A DNA stretch of 64,000 bases, taken from NCBI RefSeq assembly GCF_017744045.1, contig NZ_JAGHRD010000003.1. One strand, written 5' to 3'. The notes below the pieces were generated by a model, which ran no database searches, had not been told where the DNA came from, and saw only the letters and a program-made list of their open reading frames with translations. This stretch comes from Pelagimonas sp017744045. Lineage in GTDB: Bacteria > Pseudomonadota > Alphaproteobacteria > Rhodobacterales > Rhodobacteraceae. The position numbers were made by a program, and so were the translations under genes. Position 1 is the stretch's first letter, and every line of letters starts with the position of its first letter. Shown here piece after piece: positions 61,794 to 64,000 of this stretch.

Positions 61794-62303
61794 TTACACA
61801 AATAGGTCGCCAAATGCCCAAATGATTGTACCAACTGCTGCGACCTCAATTTGAGAAAACCCCAACGAGTGAGTGACTTCTCTGAGATCGGCAGTTAATT
61901 TAGGACCTTCAGTGACTGCGATGTACTCACTCGCTACAATGCTGAGTAAATGTTTCTGCGGCACATTAGGATTTTGGCGAGCCAAGTGATTAAGTCTGGT
62001 GCTCCAGTCTCCGTCTTTGCCTATGGAAGATTGCTTCTGCATGTTTTTGACATAAACCTCGGTGACTTCGAGAGCTTTCCCATAGTGAAGCCACAACCAC
62101 AACAGGGCTAACGCAAGCAATGCAATCACCGCACCAGATCGTCTAAAATAGTCGTTTCCAAACACACATTCTGCCCAGTGGCCTAAAATTAGAACTTCAG
62201 CGCACAAGAAGTACAAAAACGGACGTTTTGACAAAGTTAGAATGAACCGACGAAATGGAAATTTCTGGTTCGAAAAAAGTGGCCGCCTCAATACACACCT
62301 CAT
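61794..62303 (-). CDS. Membrane protein inserted between tail genes V and W (moron)
   Basis: A 169-residue protein: a basic N-terminus, two hydrophobic segments (PFLYFLCAEVLILGHWAECVFG; SGAVIALLALALLWLWLHYG), a polar helical middle (VYVKNMQKQSSIGKDGDWSTRLNHLARQNPNVPQKHLLSIV), and a hydrophobic end FSQIEVAAVGTIIWAFGDLFV. The start ATG 62303 follows an A-rich stretch; an in-frame TTG at 62312 is the alternative. Base composition is clearly lower in GC than the surrounding tail genes. It interrupts the usual V-W junction and has its own terminator, so it is likely an accessory gene expressed from the prophage. Function unknown. Confidence 0.8.
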   Translation of the reverse strand: MRCVLRRPLFSNQKFPFRRFILTLSKRPFLYFLCAEVLILGHWAECVFGNDYFRRSGAVIALLALALLWLWLHYGKALEVTEVYVKNMQKQSSIGKDGDWSTRLNHLARQNPNVPQKHLLSIVASEYIAVTEGPKLTADLREVTHSLGFSQIEVAAVGTIIWAFGDLFV

Positions 62304-62430
62304 TTTTTTCAAGATTTTAGTTAATTGAAACAGCGGCGTAAACCGGTCAAAGCGAACTTGAACTGATTCTGCGCGAAAGCCTAGTTCCTAATAACCAACT
62401 ACTATATGCAGAAATTCACACATTGCTCAC

Positions 62431-62967
62431 TCATGTCGGCTCACCAGTCAATGAGCTTCCTGACATGACATCTTCGTGCTTGTGATCATGACCGATATTG
62501 ACGTCTTTGTTTGTCAGCACATCCGCATCAATTTTGACAGCATCCGCTTTCAGCGTGATTGTCTCAGCGTCCAAAACCAGCGCCCCGGACGTCTTGACCG
62601 AAACCGGCCCATTGGTCTCAACCGTCACTGCGCCGGTGGCCTTATTGACATGGACAGCCCCGCCGTCCCAAACCAGCCCAATATCGTCATTTGAGCCAAA
62701 AGGCGGTTTTCTCTGGTCATTGTATCGAGACCCGATCAAACACCCGGCCTCACCTCTGGCGTCCAGGGCGCACCACACCTCATCCCCCACATTGGGCATC
62801 ATAAATGTCGCGGTTTCTCCGCCCGATCTGGCCAAAACATCAATCCAATGAGAAACCACCTCGTCCTCATCTTCGAATTGAACCCGCACCCGCTTTTTAA
62901 CGGGGTCTCGCCGCACCACAATGCCGCGCTTGTTAGTGTTATTGGCCTCATATTCACGCGCGCGCAT
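62431..62967 (-). CDS. Baseplate assembly protein V (spike)
   Basis: A 178-residue tail-spike protein of the gpV family: RGIVVRRDPVKKRVRVQFEDEDEVVSHWIDVLARSGGETATFMMPNVGDEVWCALDARGEAGCLIGSRYN (OB-fold), then a repeated beta-prism (AVHVNKATGAVTVETNGPVSVKTSGALVLDAETITLKADAVKIDADVLT) ending in IGHDHKHEDV, the His-rich tip that binds iron in P2. ATG 62967 with GGAG 7 bases upstream overlaps the end of gene D by 14 bases. Confidence 0.87.
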   Translation of the reverse strand: MRAREYEANNTNKRGIVVRRDPVKKRVRVQFEDEDEVVSHWIDVLARSGGETATFMMPNVGDEVWCALDARGEAGCLIGSRYNDQRKPPFGSNDDIGLVWDGGAVHVNKATGAVTVETNGPVSVKTSGALVLDAETITLKADAVKIDADVLTNKDVNIGHDHKHEDVMSGSSLTGEPT

Positions 62968-63874
62968 CGACCAGCTCCAAAGAAACTTCATGACCGTCAC
63001 GCGACAGAGTGTGGGTTGAGCTGTCAATCAGCCGCTTGCCGTCGTAGCGCCCAAAGCCAGTCAGATTGACCGTATTGCCCGCAACCGCCAGAGCGTTTCC
63101 GACCAGGTCACAAGAGCCGGAAAACTTGCCACGATTGGCGCGATGCAGCTCCGATTTCACCCGCGCTTCGGCTTGAGCCAGGCTCTCCAACCGCTCGCCG
63201 GAAATCTTGAGCACATCGCCGGTGGTGATCTTCGGGTCTACCTCTTCATACCGGGTCAGCTTGCCCTTGTTTTGGTCAAGGTATTTTGCTTCGCCCTTGG
63301 AATAGGTGCCGGTACTTTCAAAGAAGAAATCATAGCTGATCACGTCAGCCTTCGGGATCTCTAGCGAGGCCTTGCGGCCGTCAACAGATTTGAAACTGGT
63401 GAACACCACAAAGTCGCCACGCAGGTTGAAATAATGCCCGGTCTCATTGGCCAAGAGCTTCAAAAATTCCAGATCGCGCTCGCGGCGCTGAGTGATGCGC
63501 TCAAAAAACAAGTCGTTGATTTCACCCATGACGCCAAGTCCAACCCTGCCCGCCACTTCATGAACCACATCAGCCAGATTGATGCGCTCATAGGCTTTCG
63601 TCTTTTGCGTCCTTAGCGGCTTTGTCACCGGCGCGGCCAACCCGCTGATTGTCATCAAGTCGCCGTCACGCCCGCCCGAGGCATTGGGCTGGTCCAACTC
63701 AAACAAGCCACAGGGCAGTTTTCGCTGCTCAGCATCAAAGATCGTCAACTGCATTTTGCTGCCAATCTCTGGATACCAGCTCGACTTCCACCACCCATCC
63801 TTGTCATGCACTGTGACCGTCATTTCTGACGCTTTGCCATGTAGATGATCGGTGTAGCTGACCTCTGTCACCAT
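62954..63874 (-). CDS. Phage late control/tail hub protein D, N-terminus lost at an IS border
   Basis: A 306-residue protein with the gpD hub core: EVSYTDHLHGKASEMTVTVHDKDGWWKSSWYPEIGSKMQLTIFDAEQRKLPCGLFELDQPNASG and later ERITQRRERDLEFLKLLANETGHYFNLRGDFVVFTSFKSVDGRK. About 30 residues that normally come before VTEVSYTDH (a short beta segment with an IDGxDVT-like motif) are missing. The frame continues upstream only to the stop of an IS3 transposase, so the ATG at 63874 is either from the IS border or fortuitous. The product is likely non-functional or reduced. Confidence 0.8.
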   Translation of the reverse strand: MVTEVSYTDHLHGKASEMTVTVHDKDGWWKSSWYPEIGSKMQLTIFDAEQRKLPCGLFELDQPNASGGRDGDLMTISGLAAPVTKPLRTQKTKAYERINLADVVHEVAGRVGLGVMGEINDLFFERITQRRERDLEFLKLLANETGHYFNLRGDFVVFTSFKSVDGRKASLEIPKADVISYDFFFESTGTYSKGEAKYLDQNKGKLTRYEEVDPKITTGDVLKISGERLESLAQAEARVKSELHRANRGKFSGSCDLVGNALAVAGNTVNLTGFGRYDGKRLIDSSTHTLSRDGHEVSLELVDARA

Positions 63875-63907
63875 GGCGTGCCCCCATCGGGTGGTCCAGT
63901 TTGATTG

Positions 63908-64000
63908 TTAGTGCATCGTCGGCCTCTGGTCCATCGGAACGATGCTTTCTGGCGCGGGTGGGCGATAGCCTAATGCGCTGTGCGGCCTGACGGTGTTGTA
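63908..64000 (-). pseudogene. IS3-family transposase OrfB, C-terminal end (element continues beyond window)
   Basis: The last 30 codons seen read YNTVRPHSALGYRPPAPES then IVPMDQRPTMH and a stop. This is the typical end of an IS3-group OrfB transposase, whose catalytic DDE core would be to the right. It is marked partial because the window cuts it; whether the complete gene is intact is unknown. About 30 bases to the left the IS end borders gene D (GCCCCC...GGTCCAGTTTGATTG). Confidence 0.85.

Larger units (their letters stand above)
53432..64000. mobile_element. Decayed P2-like prophage integrated at tRNA-Cys (extends beyond window)
   Basis: From tRNA-Cys onward the content changes to: integrase C-terminal fragment, unknown cargo gene, small phage proteins, two DNA adenine methylases (one frameshifted), tail fibre, tail proteins H/I/J/W/V/D and an IS3-family element. 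The gene order D-V-W-J-I-H is that of P2-like contractile tails. Head, packaging, lysis and replication genes are not in the window. The integrase and gene D are truncated and one methylase is broken, so the element cannot be fully active. The second attachment repeat would lie to the right. Confidence 0.85.

Noticed and set aside
53432..64000. CRISPR array or anti-CRISPR locus in the prophage.
   Set aside because: No regularly spaced repeats with unique spacers were seen, and no anti-CRISPR-associated regulator is recognisable.

Overview
The window is a GC-rich chromosomal segment of an alphaproteobacterium, almost certainly Rhodobacteraceae (Roseobacter group). The reasons are the dnaX-ebfC-recR and pcm-tolC-popZ-like gene orders, TRAP and TAXI transport, many MarR/LysR-controlled catabolic modules, and housekeeping genes (lolCD, efp, ygfZ, a small DUF6280-like protein) of roseobacter type. 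This assignment rests on recognising protein families by eye; no search was run.

Left part (1-11.3 kb): dnaX (its start codon loses only its first base to the window edge), a small secreted protein, ebfC, a TraB/GumN-family protein and recR. A secreted glycosidase-like protein with RTX repeats faces them. Next is a minus-strand catabolic operon (3-hydroxyisobutyrate-dehydrogenase-like enzyme, aldehyde dehydrogenase, VOC protein) with a LysR regulator and a clear GTTGC-N7-GCAAC operator.

The most intriguing locus is 11.3-21.6 kb: five tightly packed genes encoding a HEAT-repeat/DUF4132 giant, a MoxR AAA+ ATPase, a DUF5682 protein, a VWA (MIDAS) protein and a SWIM zinc-finger protein. This is the gene set of the uncharacterised E. 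coli yehI-yehL-yehM-yehP-yehQ cluster. It is a MoxR/VWA machine of unknown substrate, related in design to systems proposed to act in biological conflict or stress.

21.6-38.7 kb is aromatic and sulfate-ester metabolism: an FAD phenol-type monooxygenase with a divergent MarR gene whose 3' end runs into a MITE-like palindromic element; a seven-gene operon resembling hydroxycinnamate (ferulate/coumarate) CoA-dependent catabolism; a sulfatase with its MarR regulator; a TAXI-TRAP importer; and two tandem lipoprotein cytochromes c with an FNR-type box upstream.

38.7-53.2 kb is mostly housekeeping: lolD/lolC, two aminotransferases, a phosphatase-ABC exporter pair, a glycosyltransferase, ygfZ, a GNAT protein whose ribosome binding site sits inside the efp terminator, efp, a PopZ-like acidic protein, TolC and a Pcm-like methyltransferase. 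Three copies of a double-palindrome repeat (AAATTCCGTCGACGGAATTT plus an A/T-rich palindrome) lie in gaps between genes.

From tRNA-Cys (53358-53431) to the right edge lies a decayed P2-like prophage: an integrase C-terminal fragment next to the tRNA, an unknown cargo gene, a frameshifted DNA adenine methylase, a second methylase, and a contractile-tail/baseplate block on the minus strand (D-V-W-J-I-H-fibre order). A membrane-protein moron with its own terminator is embedded between V and W. Gene D has lost its N-terminus at the border of an IS3-family element that runs off the window.
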